Shown one piece after another: positions 32,292 to 44,449 of a stretch of DNA of 64,000 nucleotides (positions within the stretch are counted from its first letter, which is position 1; every line of letters begins with the position of its first letter). The notes under the pieces were generated by a model that made no database searches, was not told the origin of the DNA, and saw only the letters and a program-made list of their open reading frames with translations. The stretch is from Leptobrachium leishanense (taxonomy: Eukaryota > Chordata > Amphibia > Anura > Megophryidae), in the NCBI GenBank assembly GCA_009667805.1, contig CM019068.1:4323218-4387217 (forward strand), in the 5' to 3' direction. The translations under genes and the position numbers were made by a program.

Positions 32292-33521
32292 CACTATATT
32301 TCCAAAAGTATTCGCTCACCCATCCAAATAATCAGAATCAGTTGTTCCAATCACTTTCATGGCCACAGGTGTATAAAATTAAGCACCTAGGCATACAGAC
32401 TGTTTTTACAAACATTTGTGAAAGAATGGGTCACTCTCAGGAGCTCAGTGAATTCCAGCGTGGAGCTGGGATAGGACGCCACCTGTGCAACAAATCCAGT
32501 CGTGAAATTTCCTCGCGCCTAAATATTCCACTGTCAGCTGTATTATAAGAACGTTTGGGAACGACAGCAACTCAGCCACGAAGTGGTAGGCCACGTAAAC
32601 TGACGGAGCGGGTCAGCAGATGCTGAGGCGCATCGTGTGAAGATGTTGCCAACTTTCTGCAGTCAATCGCTACAGACCTCCAAACTTCATGTGGCCTTCA
32701 GATTAGCTCAAGAACAGTGCGCAGAGAGCTTCATGGAATGGGTTTCCATGGCCGAGCAGCTGCATCCAAGCCATACATCACCAAGTGCAATGCAAAGCAT
32801 CGGATGCAGTGGTGTAAAGCACGCCGCCACTGGATTCTAGAGCAGTGGAGATACGTTCTATGGAGTGACAAATCGCACTTCTCCATCTGGCAATCTGTTG
32901 GATGAGTCTGGGTTTGGCGGTTGCCAGGAGAACGGTACTTGTCTGACTGCATTGTGCCAAGTGTAAAGTTTGGTGGAGGGGGAATTATGGTGTGGGGTTG
33001 TTTTTCAGGAGCTGGGCTTGGCACCTTAGTTCCAGTGAAAGGAACTCTGAATACTTCAGCATACCAAGACATTTTGGCCAATTCCATGCTCCCAACTTTG
33101 TGGGAACAGTTTGGAGCTGGCCTGTTCCTCTTCCAACATGACTGTGCACCAGTGCACAAAGCAAGGTCCATAAAGACATGGATGACAGAGTCTGGTGTGG
33201 ATGAACTTGACTGGCCTGCACAGAGTCCTGACCTCAACCCGATAGAACACCTTTGGGATGAATTAGAGCGGAGACTGAGAGCCAGGCCTTCTAGTCCAAC
33301 ATCAGTGTGTGACCTCACAAATGTGCTTCTGGAAGAATGGTCAAAAATTCCCATAAACACACTTCTAAACCTTGTGGACAGCCTTCCCAGAAGAGTTGAA
33401 GCTGTTATAGCTGCAAAGGGTGGACCGACATCATATTGAACCCTATGGATTAAGAATGGGATATCACTTAAGTTCATATGCGAGTCAAGGCAGGTGAGCG
33501 AATACTTTTGGCAATATAGTG
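32292..33521 (+). mobile_element. Complete Tc1 element, 1,230 bp
   Basis: Flanked by TA at 32290-32291 and 33522-33523. The terminal inverted repeats of about 29 bp start CACTATATTTCCAAAAGTAT on the left and differ by one base (T versus G) on the right. It carries one transposase pseudogene. Both ends are intact, so it could in principle have been mobilised in trans. Confidence 0.95.
32426..33439 (+). pseudogene. Tc1 transposase, DD34E, broken
   Basis: Start ATG at 32426 (MGHSQELSEFQRGAGIGRHL). The helix-turn-helix part has an in-frame stop after LNIPLSAVL and another break near 32620. The catalytic domain reads WSDKSHFSIWQ (first Asp), a stop after [30 protein letters not shown] (second Asp) and [15 protein letters not shown] (Glu). 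The Asp-Glu gap is 34 residues, which defines DD34E. The C-terminus is complete ([10 protein letters not shown]). The damage is a few stops and frameshifts. Confidence 0.92.
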
Positions 33522-33523
33522 TA

Positions 33524-33943
33524 TATTATAGGGACACGGAGCGCTGTGTATAGAGTAGGGATGCATTGATACCACACACAGACATATACGTATATATCAA
33601 CACGCAGACCTATATATACGTATATATCAACACGAAGATATATATATATATACACCCACCCACAGACCTCAGACCATATATACTCATACGCACATGTGGG
33701 GGGTGGCATGTGGGCAATCTCAACTAAATGCGCCCCCTCCATTTGGCTGATCCCTCCAGAAGAAATGTTGAACCCGACACAGCAGAGAATATATATATTA
33801 TTCTCTGCTCTATTGGGTTCAACATTTCTTCTGGAGGGATCAGTCAAATGGGGGGGGGGGCAATTAGTTGCCAAAATGTGTGTATAATACAATTCTGGAT
33901 ATATATATTTATAACAATATAGATATATATCTATATATACATA
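33524..33943. repeat. AT microsatellites and a hairpin
   Basis: Contains TATATA/ACGTATATATC repeats (33585-33660, 33895-33940) and one strong hairpin. GATCCCTCCAGAAGAAATGT (33749) pairs with ACATTTCTTCTGGAGGGATC (33822-33841), with an AT-rich centre flanked by GCAGAGAATA and TATTCTCTGC. No gene seen. Confidence 0.7.
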
Positions 33944-34337
33944 CAGTGGCAAGAAAAAGTATGTGAACCCTTTGGGATAACGAGGAGTTTTGCATGAATT
34001 GGTCATAAAATGTGTTCTGATTTTCATCTAAGTCACAACAATTTGAAAAACACAGTCTGCTTAAAATAATACAACACAAACATTATATGTTTTCATGTTT
34101 TTATTGGACAGAACATGTAAACATTCACAGTGCAGGGTGGGAAAAGTATGTGAACCCCTAGCCTAATGACTTCTCCAAGAGCTTGAGTCCAATGAGTGTG
34201 ATATTATTGGATGTGTTGCTGAAAGCTGTCCTGCCCTTTAAAAACACACACCAGTTTTGGGTTTGCTGGTTTCAAGAAGCACTGCCTGATGTGAACCATG
34301 CCTCGCAGAAAAGGGCTCTCAGAAGACCTTCGATTTA

Positions 34338-35132
<795 letters not shown>

Positions 35133-35407
35133 TCAGCTAAAGACTTACAGAAATCTCTGGCACCTGCTAACATTTTTGTTGACACGTCTACAATAAGGAA
35201 AACATTAAACAAGAATGGAGTACATGGGAGGACACCATAAAGGAAGCCATTGCTGTCCAAAAAGAATATTGCAGCATGTTTTTTAAGTTTTCGAAAGAGA
35301 ACCTGGATGTTCCACAGCACTACTGGCATAGGCCTGTGCACGGGGTATGCCGGGTCTGCCTGGGCACACCATAATGCCGGCCCCCGCTGGCCCGCAGAAC
35401 ACTTTGG

Positions 35408-35841
35408 GTCCCGGCTGGCTGCATCCCATGGATAGCCGCCGGGACCCTTCATTCCCGCAGGCCTGGCGGCAGCCTCTGCTTGCCTGGTGGTCCGGTAGCT
35501 GTGGGGTGCTGCATTGTGATCTGTGCTTCGCGCACAGACCGCAGAGCACGTCCCACAGTGATTGACTGGCCACGAGCACCGGTGATCGCTGATGACCTGT
35601 CACCTGACCGCCGGCGCTCAATGACTGTGTCAGAGCGCCGGTGGTCAGGTGACATGTCACCTCCGGCGTTCGTGTCCAGTCACTCGCTCACTGTGGGACG
35701 TGCTCTGCGGTCTGTGCGTGAAGCACAGATCACAATGCAGCACCCCACAGCCACCGGACCACCAGGGAAGCAGAGGCTGCCGCCAGGCCAGCGGGGGCGA
35801 AGGGTCCCATTCTGGCAGATATCCATGCGATGCAGCCAGGG
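35408..35841. repeat. 430-bp palindrome
   Basis: The arms are about 35408-35615 and 35625-35841, around a centre CGGCGCTCAATGACTGTGTC. Example pairs: GGTGCTGCATTGTGATCTGT (35506) with ACAGATCACAATGCAGCACC (35725), and AGAGCACGTCCCACAGTG (35543) with CACTGTGGGACGTGCTCT. Similarity between arms is roughly 90 per cent by eye. Frames in it are shadows. Confidence 0.9.
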
Positions 35842-36985
35842 GCAAATATACCCGTATATGAGCTGCTGGGGGCAAATATACATGTATGAGCTGTTGGGGC
35901 AAATATATCCGTGTATGAGCTGCTGGGGGCAAATGTATCCATGTATGAGCTGCTGGGGGCAAATATATCCATGTATGAGCTGCTGGGGGCAAATGTATCC
36001 GTGTATGAGCTGCTGGGGGCAAATATATCTGTGTATGAGCTGCTGGGGGCAAATATATCCGTGTATGAGCTGCTGGGGGCAAATATATCCGTGTATGAGC
36101 TACTGGGGGCAAATATATCCGTGTATGAGCTGCAGGGGGCAAATATACCCGTGTATGAGCTGCAGGGGGCAAACATAGCCCTGTATGAGCTGCTGGGGCA
36201 AATATAGCCATGTATGAACTGCTTGGGGCAAATATATCTATGTATGAGCATTGGGGCAAATATAGCCATGTATGAGCTGCTGGGGGCAAATATATCCATG
36301 TATGAGCTATTGGGGCAAATGTATCCATGTATGAGCTGCTGGGGCAAATAAATCCATGTATGAGCTGCTGGGGGCAAATATATCCATGTATGAGCTGCTG
36401 GGGGCAAATATAGCCATGTATGAGCATTGGGGCAAATATATCCGTGTATGAGCTGCTGGGGGCAAATATATTCATGTATGAGCTGCTGGGGGAAAATGAA
36501 TCCGTGTATGAGCTGCTGGGGCAAATATATCCTTGTATGAGCTGATGGGGCAAATGTATCCGTGTATGAGCTTCTGGGGGCAAATGTATCCGTGTATGAG
36601 CTGCTGGGGGCAAATATAGCCCTGTATGAGCTGCTGGGGGCAAATATAGTCCTGTATGAGCTGCTTGGGGCAAATATATCCATGTGTGAGCTGCTTGGGG
36701 CAAATATATCCGTGTATGAGCTGCTGGGGGCAAATATATCCGCGTATGAGCTGCTGGGGGCAAATATATCCGTGTATGAGCTGCAGGGAGCAAATATATC
36801 CGTGTATGAGCTGCAGGGGGCAAATATAGCCGTGTATGAGTTGCTGGGGGCAAATATAGCCATGTATGAAATGCTTGGGGCAAATATAGCCATGTATGAG
36901 CTGCTGGGGGCAAATATATCCATGTATGAGCTGCTTGGGGCAAATATATCCGTGTATGAGCTGCTGGGGCAAATATATCCGGGTG
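35842..36985 (+). repeat. 30-bp minisatellite, about 38 units
   Basis: Unit: TGTATGAGCTGCTGGGGGCA plus AATATATCCG. The plus strand carries a run of five G every 30 bases, so the array has G-quadruplex potential. With a period of ten codons it produces spurious frames up to 495 codons on both strands. Confidence 0.95.
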
Positions 36986-37100
36986 AGCACCTATATATTC
37001 ATGTGAGCTGGGGGCAATATATTCATGTGAGCTGGGGGAAATATATCCATATGAGCTGGGGCAATATATCCATGTGAGCTGGGGGCAATATATCAAATGT
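36986..37100 (+). repeat. 24-bp variant repeats
   Basis: About five units containing GTGAGCTGGGGGCAATATAT. They keep the GAGCT-GGGG-CAATATAT core but lack the GCT insert, and so bridge the 30-bp unit and the 20-bp unit of 26825-27290. Confidence 0.8.
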
Positions 37101-37284
37101 GAGCTGCTTATTACTGTACAGCTCTGTGATACCCTCAAACACACCGCATATTACTGGGGCTGGTATGAAATTTTTTCCAGGGCTGGTTTTTATCCCCAGT
37201 CCGGGCTTGCTTCTGTACCAGCAATACCCCCCTCCCTGCAAAAAGAAAGGAAAGCAGGAGAGGGGGCAACTTTTGTATTTAAAC

Positions 37285-37795
37285 TGGGGGTTTTATTGCT
37301 GCAGACTTTGATACGCTCATACACTGCACATTACTGGGGTTTTATTGCTGTGGACTTTGTAATACGCTCATACACTGCACATTACTGGGGTTTTATTGCT
37401 GTGGACTTTGTGATATGCTCATACACTGCACATTACTGTGGGTTTTATTGCTGTGGACTTTGATACGCTCATATACACCGCACATTACTGTGAGTTTTAC
37501 TGCTGTGCAGCTCTGTGATATGCTCATACACACCACACATTACTGTGAGTTTTATTGCTGTGGATTCTGTAATAAGCTCATACACACCGCACTTTGCTGG
37601 GGTTTTTATTGCTGTGGTTTCTGTGATACGCTCATACACACCACACATTGCTGGGAGATTTATTGCTGTGGATTCTATGGTATGCTCATATACGCTGCAC
37701 CTTACTGTGAGTTTTATTGCTGTGGATTCTGTGATACGTTCATACACACCGCACATGGCTGGGGGTTTTATTGCTGTGGATTCTGTGTTGACTGC
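37285..37795 (+). repeat. 51-57-bp tandem repeats, about 10 units
   Basis: Unit words: TTTTATTGCTGTGGA, GATACGCTCATACAC, GCACATTACTG. A different family from the preceding arrays. No gene. Confidence 0.9.
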
Positions 37796-38599
37796 ACTGT
37801 ATGGCTGTGTGTGTAAATGCATGTATTTGTCTTTAAACAGTCTTTTTTCACTGTGCTGTACGTAAAATTCGGCACCTGTGTCCTTGTCTCAGCCCGGCGT
37901 TTCCCCCTTGCCCTGCATCCAAAAGGCTGGTATTGCTGCTAGAATCACTGCTATATCTTCTGCCTGCACTCCACAAAGTAAGAATAGTGAATAAAGCATT
38001 GTGAGATACAGGTAGGAGACTAAATATTGGTGCTTGGCAGCAGAAGATTACCCTCCCTGGCGGTCTGCTTTTGTCATTTTTATGTCAAAATCGGTGCATT
38101 TATTCAGCCCCCTGGCGGTTTTCCCGAGTGTGGCTCGGGGTTAAATTTCAATGCTGAAAGCAGTAACCCCGAGCCACACCTGGGCTGTTACATACCTGTC
38201 CCTCCACTCCCTTGCTATCCTCTCGCAGTCACCTCCGGCCGATCGCGGCGTCCTGGTTCCTGTTGCGAGTGGCTGAATCCCTGCACTTTGGGGGCCCTGC
38301 GGTGAATGGTGAATTCACCGCAGGGTGGGGCAATTTGATTCCCCGAAGTGCGGGGAACAACAGTCAGCAACATTTCGGTGCTCTGTGAATGACCCCTATA
38401 GTAATGATATATTTTGGCTGAATGCGTGAGTGTGTGTCTGTGTATGTTTGCATAAGGGTGCGTGAATATATGTCTGTGTGTGAACTTTTGGGTGCACACC
38501 CTAATACAATAGGCTGCGCACGCCTATGACTACTGGCAAAATATTCTGTGGACAGATGAAGCCAAAATTGAGTTGTTTGGAAAGAACACACAACACAAT

Positions 38600-40707
38600 C
38601 AGGGTTATCCAAAGAGATCCGAATTGCTTGAGAAAGGTAACCGAACGCTGAAAATCAGCGTTCGGTTACCTTTCCTGACCATTCGGCTATCCAGAGAGCA
38701 GGCAGTTCGCCAAATCCTGGCGAATTGCCTGCACATACGGTGCCTGTTCGGTGCCTGTTCGAGGGCAGTGAATCCCCATAGAGAAGCATTGCTTCGGCTA
38801 TTCAGAGAACACAAACCAGCAGTGAAAGGTTCCCCTAATGCCCTGCCATTCGGTGGTTTAATTCGACAGGTTTATTCAGGCGAATCCCATAGGCTTCAAT
38901 GTTAAAAATATTCCCGTTTTAATTCAATATCTAATAAACCGTTCATTATAAAATTCTGCAGCAAAAAGTCTCTTTATTTATAGATTTTTTTAGGATACTT
39001 TAACCACTTGAATGCTAAGGACGCGCTCAGCGCGTCCTCAGCATTCCGCTGGTATGCGGAGGACGCGCTGAGCGCGTCCTCCCATCGGGGTCAGCGTTCG
39101 GCCGGGTTCCGGCCGATCGCTGGCCCCTCCGGTGCGGGCTGACATCCTGGATGTCAGCCCGGCATCCGGACCAGCAGCCGCCATTATTAGGTGTCATCGC
39201 GGGGCGCGATGACACCTAATTCAGGCGCCCCCCCCGCATGTGCGGAGGAGGCGCCTGAAAGGGAGGGGGGGAGGTCCTTCGGACCTCTCTCCCTCCCGAT
39301 CGGTGGCGCACAGGGGCTTAACCCAGGCATCATTTGGAAGGGCACAGCCTGCCCTTCCAAATGATGCCTGGCATTAACCCCTGGGGAGCTGGATCGCGAA
39401 TCGGCGCTGAAAAGCGCCGGTTCGCGATCCTTTCCCGGAGCTGGCCCACATCTTGGATGTCGGCCAAGCTTCCGGGAACTCCCCCAGAGGACTGGCGTCA
39501 TCGTGCGTAGCACGATGACACCAGTCCTACAGTTAACCCCTAACTGCCACCAAGTGTGGAGATAGGGAGTTCCAATGAACTCCCTATCTCCCGATCCGTG
39601 GCAGTTAGGGGTTAAATTTTGATATGGTTGGATCGGCCAGAGCATGGCCGTTCCAACGATACCAAACATGAAAGTTAAAAATTTTGTAAAAAAAAAAAAA
39701 AAAGAAAAAAAATTTAAAAAAAAATAAAAAAAAAAAAAAAAAAAAACTTTTTTTTTATTTTTTTTGGTTTGTTAGTGTAGCAATATTGTTCCCATTTCAA
39801 TTATAATGTGAACAATGATGCTGCACTAACGATTTTTGTATGCGGTGCGTTTGTTAAAAATAGTGTCATTTTCCCCAAAAAAAATGTAACGAGACCCCAT
39901 CTCTAATTTTTTTTAACAAGCGCACACCCATACAAAATATAACCGCAATTGCTTGCATGTTAAAATGTGGAAAAAAACACTTTACACATTGTAAATTATT
40001 GAAAATACATATTTTATTGCATTTTTTGTTATAATATACAGACATGACATAACGTATACATATAATAATGACATATTATGAATCTACCGAGTCTGACGGA
40101 AAGAACGATATATAATATGTCGGTGTCATATACTAAAATAAGCCTTAAAAACACGTTTAAACATGATGCGCAAAACACAGGTAAAAAATGACCTCAGCAC
40201 AGGGGCGGGAAAAGCCTCAGCAGCGAAAGGGTTAAGCATTTTTCTTATTTTTTTTTTATTTTTTTTTTCAGTTTACTTATTTTTTTTGTAATAGCCCTCT
40301 TTATTATCATGCCCTGGATCTCCTGTGAAAATTTCAGACATTTTCGCTCAGTAGTTTCTTTGCAAACAGCGTTTCATTTTCCCAGATTCATACAAATGGT
40401 TTTGCTAATTTATTCACCTCCCTCTGTCTGCGTCACAGCTGCTTCGGCTCTGTGTGATTCGGCTCCTGCTCGGTTTTTCGAAGGTTAATCCAGATGTTTT
40501 TGCTTGTTTTCGGCGTGCATTCGCTGGGTTTTGCGGTTAGTTTTCGTCGGGTTTACGGCAGCTTTTCCCTGCAATTCAGGGACCCTGTGCTGTTTGCATT
40601 TCGGTGACCCTGCGGTGTATTCAGCAATCGGCAAAAGGAACTGAATTGAAGAGAACGAAAAGTCACCGAACGTGCGGTGACTTTTCGAATCTCTTTGGAT
40701 AACCCTG
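38600..40707. mobile_element. 2.1-kb element with CAGGGTTAT ends, inserted in Tc1
   Basis: Ends are CAGGGTTATCCAAAGAGAT and its mirror CTCTTTGGATAACCCTG. Flanks CACAAT and TATGTG rejoin to the expected Tc1 codons for HNYVW without an obvious duplication. Inside are a hairpin (AACCGAACGCTG ... CAGCGTTCGGTT, 38640-38668) and hAT-MITE-like sequence (38880-38999). The TTAA hairpin element (39004-40231) is nested within. A third hairpin lies near the right end (GAACGAAAAGTCACCG ... CGGTGACTTTTCG). Superfamily unknown. Confidence 0.75.
39004..40231 (+). mobile_element. TTAA-flanked multi-hairpin element, copy 1
   Basis: Flanked by TTAA (39000-39003, 40232-40235). The empty site is visible in a related sequence at 45930 (TTTTTTTAAAGCATTTTC). 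Ends CCACTTGAATGCT and, inverted, CCCTTTCGCTGCT are piggyBac-like. The left 660 bp is a string of hairpins at about 39011-39045, 39058-39082, 39092-39122, 39136-39160, 39187-39219, 39220-39258, 39260-39297, 39313-39381, 39391-39430, 39434-39476, 39488-39528, 39532-39615 (enclosing 39559-39590) and 39617-39665. Then A/T-rich DNA and two further inverted repeats (39772-39830, 40066-40128). No protein. Confidence 0.8.
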
Positions 40708-40968
40708 TATGTGTGGAGAAAAAAAGGCAGAGCACACCAACATCAAAACCTCATCCCCACTGTAAAACATGGCGGAGGGAGCATCACGGTTTGGGGCTGC
40801 TTTGCTGCCTCAGGGCCTGGATGGATTGTTGTCATTGATGGAAAAATGAATTCCAGAGTTTATCAAGACATTTTGCAGGAAAACGTAAGACCATCTGTCC
40901 ACCAACTGAAGCTCCGCAGAGGATGGGTGATGCAACAGGACAATGACCCAAAGCATACAAGTAATTCA

Positions 40969-41217
<249 letters not shown>

Positions 41218-41449
41218 TTAACCAGTTAAGTCCAAAGGTTCACATACTTTTTCCACCCTGCACTGTGAATGTTTACATGTTCTGTTCAATAAAAACATGA
41301 AAACATATAATGTTTGTCTTGTATTATTTTAAGCAGACTGTGTTTTTCAAATTGTTGTGACTTAGATGAAGATCAAAGCACATTTTATGACCAATTCATG
41401 CAAAACTCCACGTAATCCCAAAGGGTTCACATACTTTTTCTTGCCACTG

Positions 41450-41967
41450 TATAGCATACCTGCCCGTTCCTTCCCCTATACATTTGCTAAAAATATACAC
41501 ACAAAAAAAAAAAACCAATGCCTGAGCCCCCGCGCAGCCCACATGCCACCCCCCTCTACCTGGCTGAATGTATCTAATATATATATATATATATAATTAA
41601 ATACAATCAGCCAGGTAGAGAAAGAAGAAAAAAATATTTTATGCTCCCGGGGACATTTAAAAATGTCCTCAGATTTTATTTTTTTTAGAAATGTGTCGCC
41701 TTACCTTAGCCCGGTGGTCAGTGGGGGCTCCCTGGATCCTGGCTGTGGGGGGGTCTGCCGTGGCTGCAGGTGCAGTGCCTCCCTCCCTGCGCCGCCTGTC
41801 TCTGCCACATGCACCGGGCGGCTAGCCCGCACAATCGCAGCTCTCTCCTCTGGCGGCCGCACGCTCCTCAAGGGGATCCTTGGGAGGCCCCGGCAGGCTC
41901 CCTCTACAGTGCCTGATTAGAGGGCCGTGTCTGCCTGATGTTTTAGTAACAAGAATGTTTTATCCCA
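41450..41967. other. Unassigned, with AT microsatellite and GC-rich part
   Basis: TATA repeat at 41578-41597, flanked by inverted CTACCTGGCTGA and TCAGCCAGGTAG. A GC-rich stretch (41700-41920) has no recognised domain in its 85-codon frame. No gene supported. Confidence 0.4.
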
Positions 41968-42337
41968 TAGGTCCTGTTACAGGACCAATTCAATTTATTT
42001 ATAAATGACCTTGAGATAGGCATTGAAAGTCATGTATCAGTGTTTGCAGATGACACAAAGCTAGGAAAAGTAATACAATGTGAGCAGGATGTTACTTCAC
42101 TGCAGAGGGATTTAGATAGATTGGGGGACTGGGCACTTAAATGGCAGATGAAATTTAATCTAGATAAATGCAAAGTTATGCACTTTGGAGTGAAGAACAC
42201 ACAAGTAACTTATACCCTAAATGGTACAGAGTTAGGGAAATCCAAGCAGGAGAAGGATTTGGGAATAATCATAGACTTCAAACAAAGTAACGATGTGCAA
42301 TGTCAAACAGCAGCCGCCAAGGCCAGCAAGGTATCGG
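41968..42337 (+). mobile_element. CR1/L2-type LINE RT fragment
   Basis: A frame reads FNLFINDLEIGIESHVS, then VFADDTKLGKVI with the RT catalytic FADD, then LGDWALKWQMKFNLDKCKVM and a DLGIIIDFKQSND stretch. This is the palm and thumb part of a LINE RT. It is cut at 42337 by a Harbinger-type MITE. Both ends missing. Confidence 0.85.
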
Positions 42338-42338
42338 C

Positions 42339-42672
42339 ATTAAGGCTAGGATCAGATGAAAGCATTTTTCCCCGCGAACGTGAAAAAGTGCGTCCGAACG
42401 CATTGACGTATTTTTTCACGGAATGCGCAAAAACGGTCAGACGACGCGCATTGTCGGTCGTGATTTTGTACAGATCGTCAATAAAACTCTTTTTGCGTCT
42501 GGACATTATGTAGGCTGGACATTACCAGCGTCTGACATCTCCTAATCACGCACACACGCCGCAGCTGCGCACTCAGTACGTCCGTACTAGCGGTTCAGCG
42601 TTCTCAAAAAAATGCGTTCAAATTCCACTTGTGTTGCACGGCCGGACTTTTGTACAGCTGTACATCGTAGAA
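42339..42672 (+). mobile_element. Harbinger-type MITE, right end missing
   Basis: Left end GGCTAGGATCAGATG after TAA. The body matches 1975-2349 (TATTTTTTCACGGAATGCGC). Truncated at its junction with the Penelope element. Confidence 0.65.
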
Positions 42673-43383
42673 AAGATCTTTTTAAAACCAGAAATAAAAG
42701 AAGCACTAACTTAAGTAGATATGCCTTTTTAACTGAATTTAATACCGGATTTAGACAGATGGAGAAGATTGTTAGGAAACATTGGCCTCTTCTACTCCAA
42801 GATCCCATTTTAGGTAGGGATTTACCACTGCAACCCTCTATAATTTACAGGAAAACCAACAATTTTATAAACATGTTAGCACCTAGTATCCCTCAGAGTT
42901 CAAACAAATTCTTGGTGGGGTCCAATGGTTTCAAAAAATGTGGAGCATGTAAAGCATGCATGACAATTTTTACCGTCAGTAGTGAAGAGTTATTCAAGTC
43001 ACTTTACAGGCGAATCATTTTCAATCAAAAGTGAGATTACATGTCACACGAGTTTTGTAGTCTATTTAATCCAATGCCCTTGTGGTGTCCAATATGTGGG
43101 CCGCACTACACGCAAACTAAAATCCAGATTGCTGGAACATCAGAATAATATTAGAAAAAATATGCGCACCCACCCCTTGCCAGTGCATTGTAATGCTTGT
43201 CCCAGTTACCAAGAACACTTATTGTTGTGTCTTGGGATAGAAATGGTGAAGGGGGATTGGAGGGGGGGAAATAGAGTCAATCAACTATCCAGAAGAGAGA
43301 CCTACTGGATATATAGGCTTAACACTCTGGAACCACGTGGGTTGAATTGTGATATAGATTTGGTATGTTTTTTGCGCCAGTAA
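42673..43383 (+). pseudogene. Penelope RT C-terminus and GIY-YIG endonuclease
   Basis: Two frames. The first (to 43034) reads TEFNTGFRQMEKIVRKHWPL, then YRKTNNFINMLAPS and CGACKACM, the linker with a Cys pair. The second (42982-43383) has CHTSFVVYLIQCPCGVQYVG (the VYL ... YVG core of GIY-YIG), RTTRKLKSRLLEHQNNI (conserved Arg), HCNACPSYQEH and RRETYWIYRLNTLEPRGLNC (conserved Glu). The frames overlap, so a small indel near 43000 breaks it. The RT palm is absent. Confidence 0.87.
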
Positions 43384-43904
43384 CTGATAAGTGACCACTG
43401 TGCATTACTATTAATTATATTATTCATTATTATTGTTAATTCAATTACATAACCTATTGTACTGTATATTTATTATATTTTATGTTCATCCACATCGGGA
43501 GACCATCTATTTGGCTGTGTTTGGAGTTTGCCGTCTTCAAAGAGGGCAGCAGTGACTTCACAACAGCCTATTGACAGAACTGCATCTATGAAAGTACTGG
43601 GAACCGGAAGTGAGCCTGATCTGCGTCTGGAAGGTCCCCATGCCGCAAAAGGGACGTCAGGTCCAAGACGCGAGAACTGTTCCGCCCGCTGGGGGTTCCT
43701 CGTGTTATGTCATGTGGCGTACCATCTGATGAGAACTTCTTCCAGTTCTTGAACCGGAAGTACTTTTATGGGATACTTGCGGTTTCGGTTTGCGACTTCC
43801 GGTTTCCGTCTTTTCCGTTTTTCTGTGTTTATTACTTTTAATGCTTGATTGCTCCACTAATTTTGTGTTGGGGTATATTAGAGGGACACTAGAATGAACT
43901 TTCA

Positions 43905-43943
43905 TGCTCCTGATGAAGTCCACGGGACGAAACGCGTCGAGCA
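43905..43943 (+). ncRNA. Hammerhead ribozyme of Penelope element
   Basis: Stem I TGCTC (43905-43909) pairs with GAGCA (43939-43943). Core CTGATGA is 43910-43916. Stem II GTCC (43918-43921) pairs with GGAC (43925-43928) around ACG. GAAA is 43929-43932. The stem III region ACGCGT (43932-43937) is self-complementary, which suits dimer formation. Cleavage is expected after C 43938. One extra A (43917) lies between core and stem II. Hammerheads of this minimal form are known from Penelope-like elements. Confidence 0.85.
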
Positions 43944-44221
43944 GCACCTATAGACGTTGGATCATGGGATCTGGTGACAAAAAGCTTCATTTGTTTTAAC
44001 TTTTTGTAAGCGCAATTAAAACTTTGGTTTTATGGTTGCCTGGCTGTCTACACTATTATTCTTCTTTTTTCCTTAAGGCTATCATTCCAGCCTGGAGAAA
44101 TTCAAGAACCTGTTATGTGTCTTCCCAGTAAAAGCCACCTGTTAGTAGTTAAGAGCACAAATTAGTGTGATCTTATCTGCCAGGGGTATCACCCTACGTA
44201 TACATTTTTAATTCTGTCTAT

Positions 44222-44384
44222 TGATACCGCCTTTTGTTTTTTGCTAGGAGAAGAGAACAATCTAGACCAAATAGCCAATTTGGAAAGTGAGTTAAATGGG
44301 AGAATTTTTCTGGTTTGGTTATTTTGACCTAGAATTTTCACTTCTCCAGTTATTCTCCTGCTTTTCACCGCTCTCTGAATAACC
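44222..44384 (-). repeat. MITE of the CAGGGTTATTC family
   Basis: Reverse of the right copy at 2446-2605. It ends GCTCTCTGAATAACCCTG at 44384. The interior AAAATTCTAGGTC motif and CCAAATAGCCAATTTGG are shared. Confidence 0.65.
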
Positions 44385-44449
44385 CTGTGAATGTTTAATC
44401 CCGAGGTGAAAAATAACATTGGTGTTTGAAAAAAATCTAAAGCAGTTAA

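Larger units (their letters stand above)
35327..38528. mobile_element. hAT-type nonautonomous element carrying satellites
   Basis: 3,202 bp with ends CATAGGCCTGTGCA and, inverted, CATAGGCGTGCGCA. An exact 8-bp duplication ACTACTGG (35319-35326, 38529-38536) fits hAT. Removal restores the Tc1 text. No transposase. The content in order is a 430-bp palindrome, a 30-bp array, a 24-bp array, a 51-57-bp array, then a hairpin-rich part (38040-38345) with GTGTGGCTCGGGGTTA mirrored at 38166 and CCCTGCGGTGAAT mirrored at 38313. Confidence 0.85.
42673..44180 (+). mobile_element. Penelope-like retroelement, 5' truncated
   Basis: Contains the RT-endonuclease linker, a GIY-YIG endonuclease (to 43383), a 500-bp untranslated part and a 3' end with a hammerhead ribozyme. 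The 3' 270 bases match the fragment at 34680-35011. Penelope elements prime from a nick made by the GIY-YIG domain. Confidence 0.88.

Noticed and set aside
35842..36985. Regular 30-bp repeat resembling a CRISPR array
   Set aside because: There are no unique spacers; the units are contiguous. The context is a vertebrate transposon.
35657..37144. Open frames of 397-495 codons on the minus strand
   Set aside because: By-products of the 30-bp array; neighbouring frames are also open.
38600..40707. Helitron interpretation of the CAGGGTTAT element
   Set aside because: The lack of a clear duplication would fit, but the ends are inverted repeats and the 3' end lacks CTRR, so it does not meet the Helitron rules.
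42303..42506. Short minus-strand frame in the Harbinger MITE
   Set aside because: The MITE is noncoding in the other copies; the frame is not conserved.
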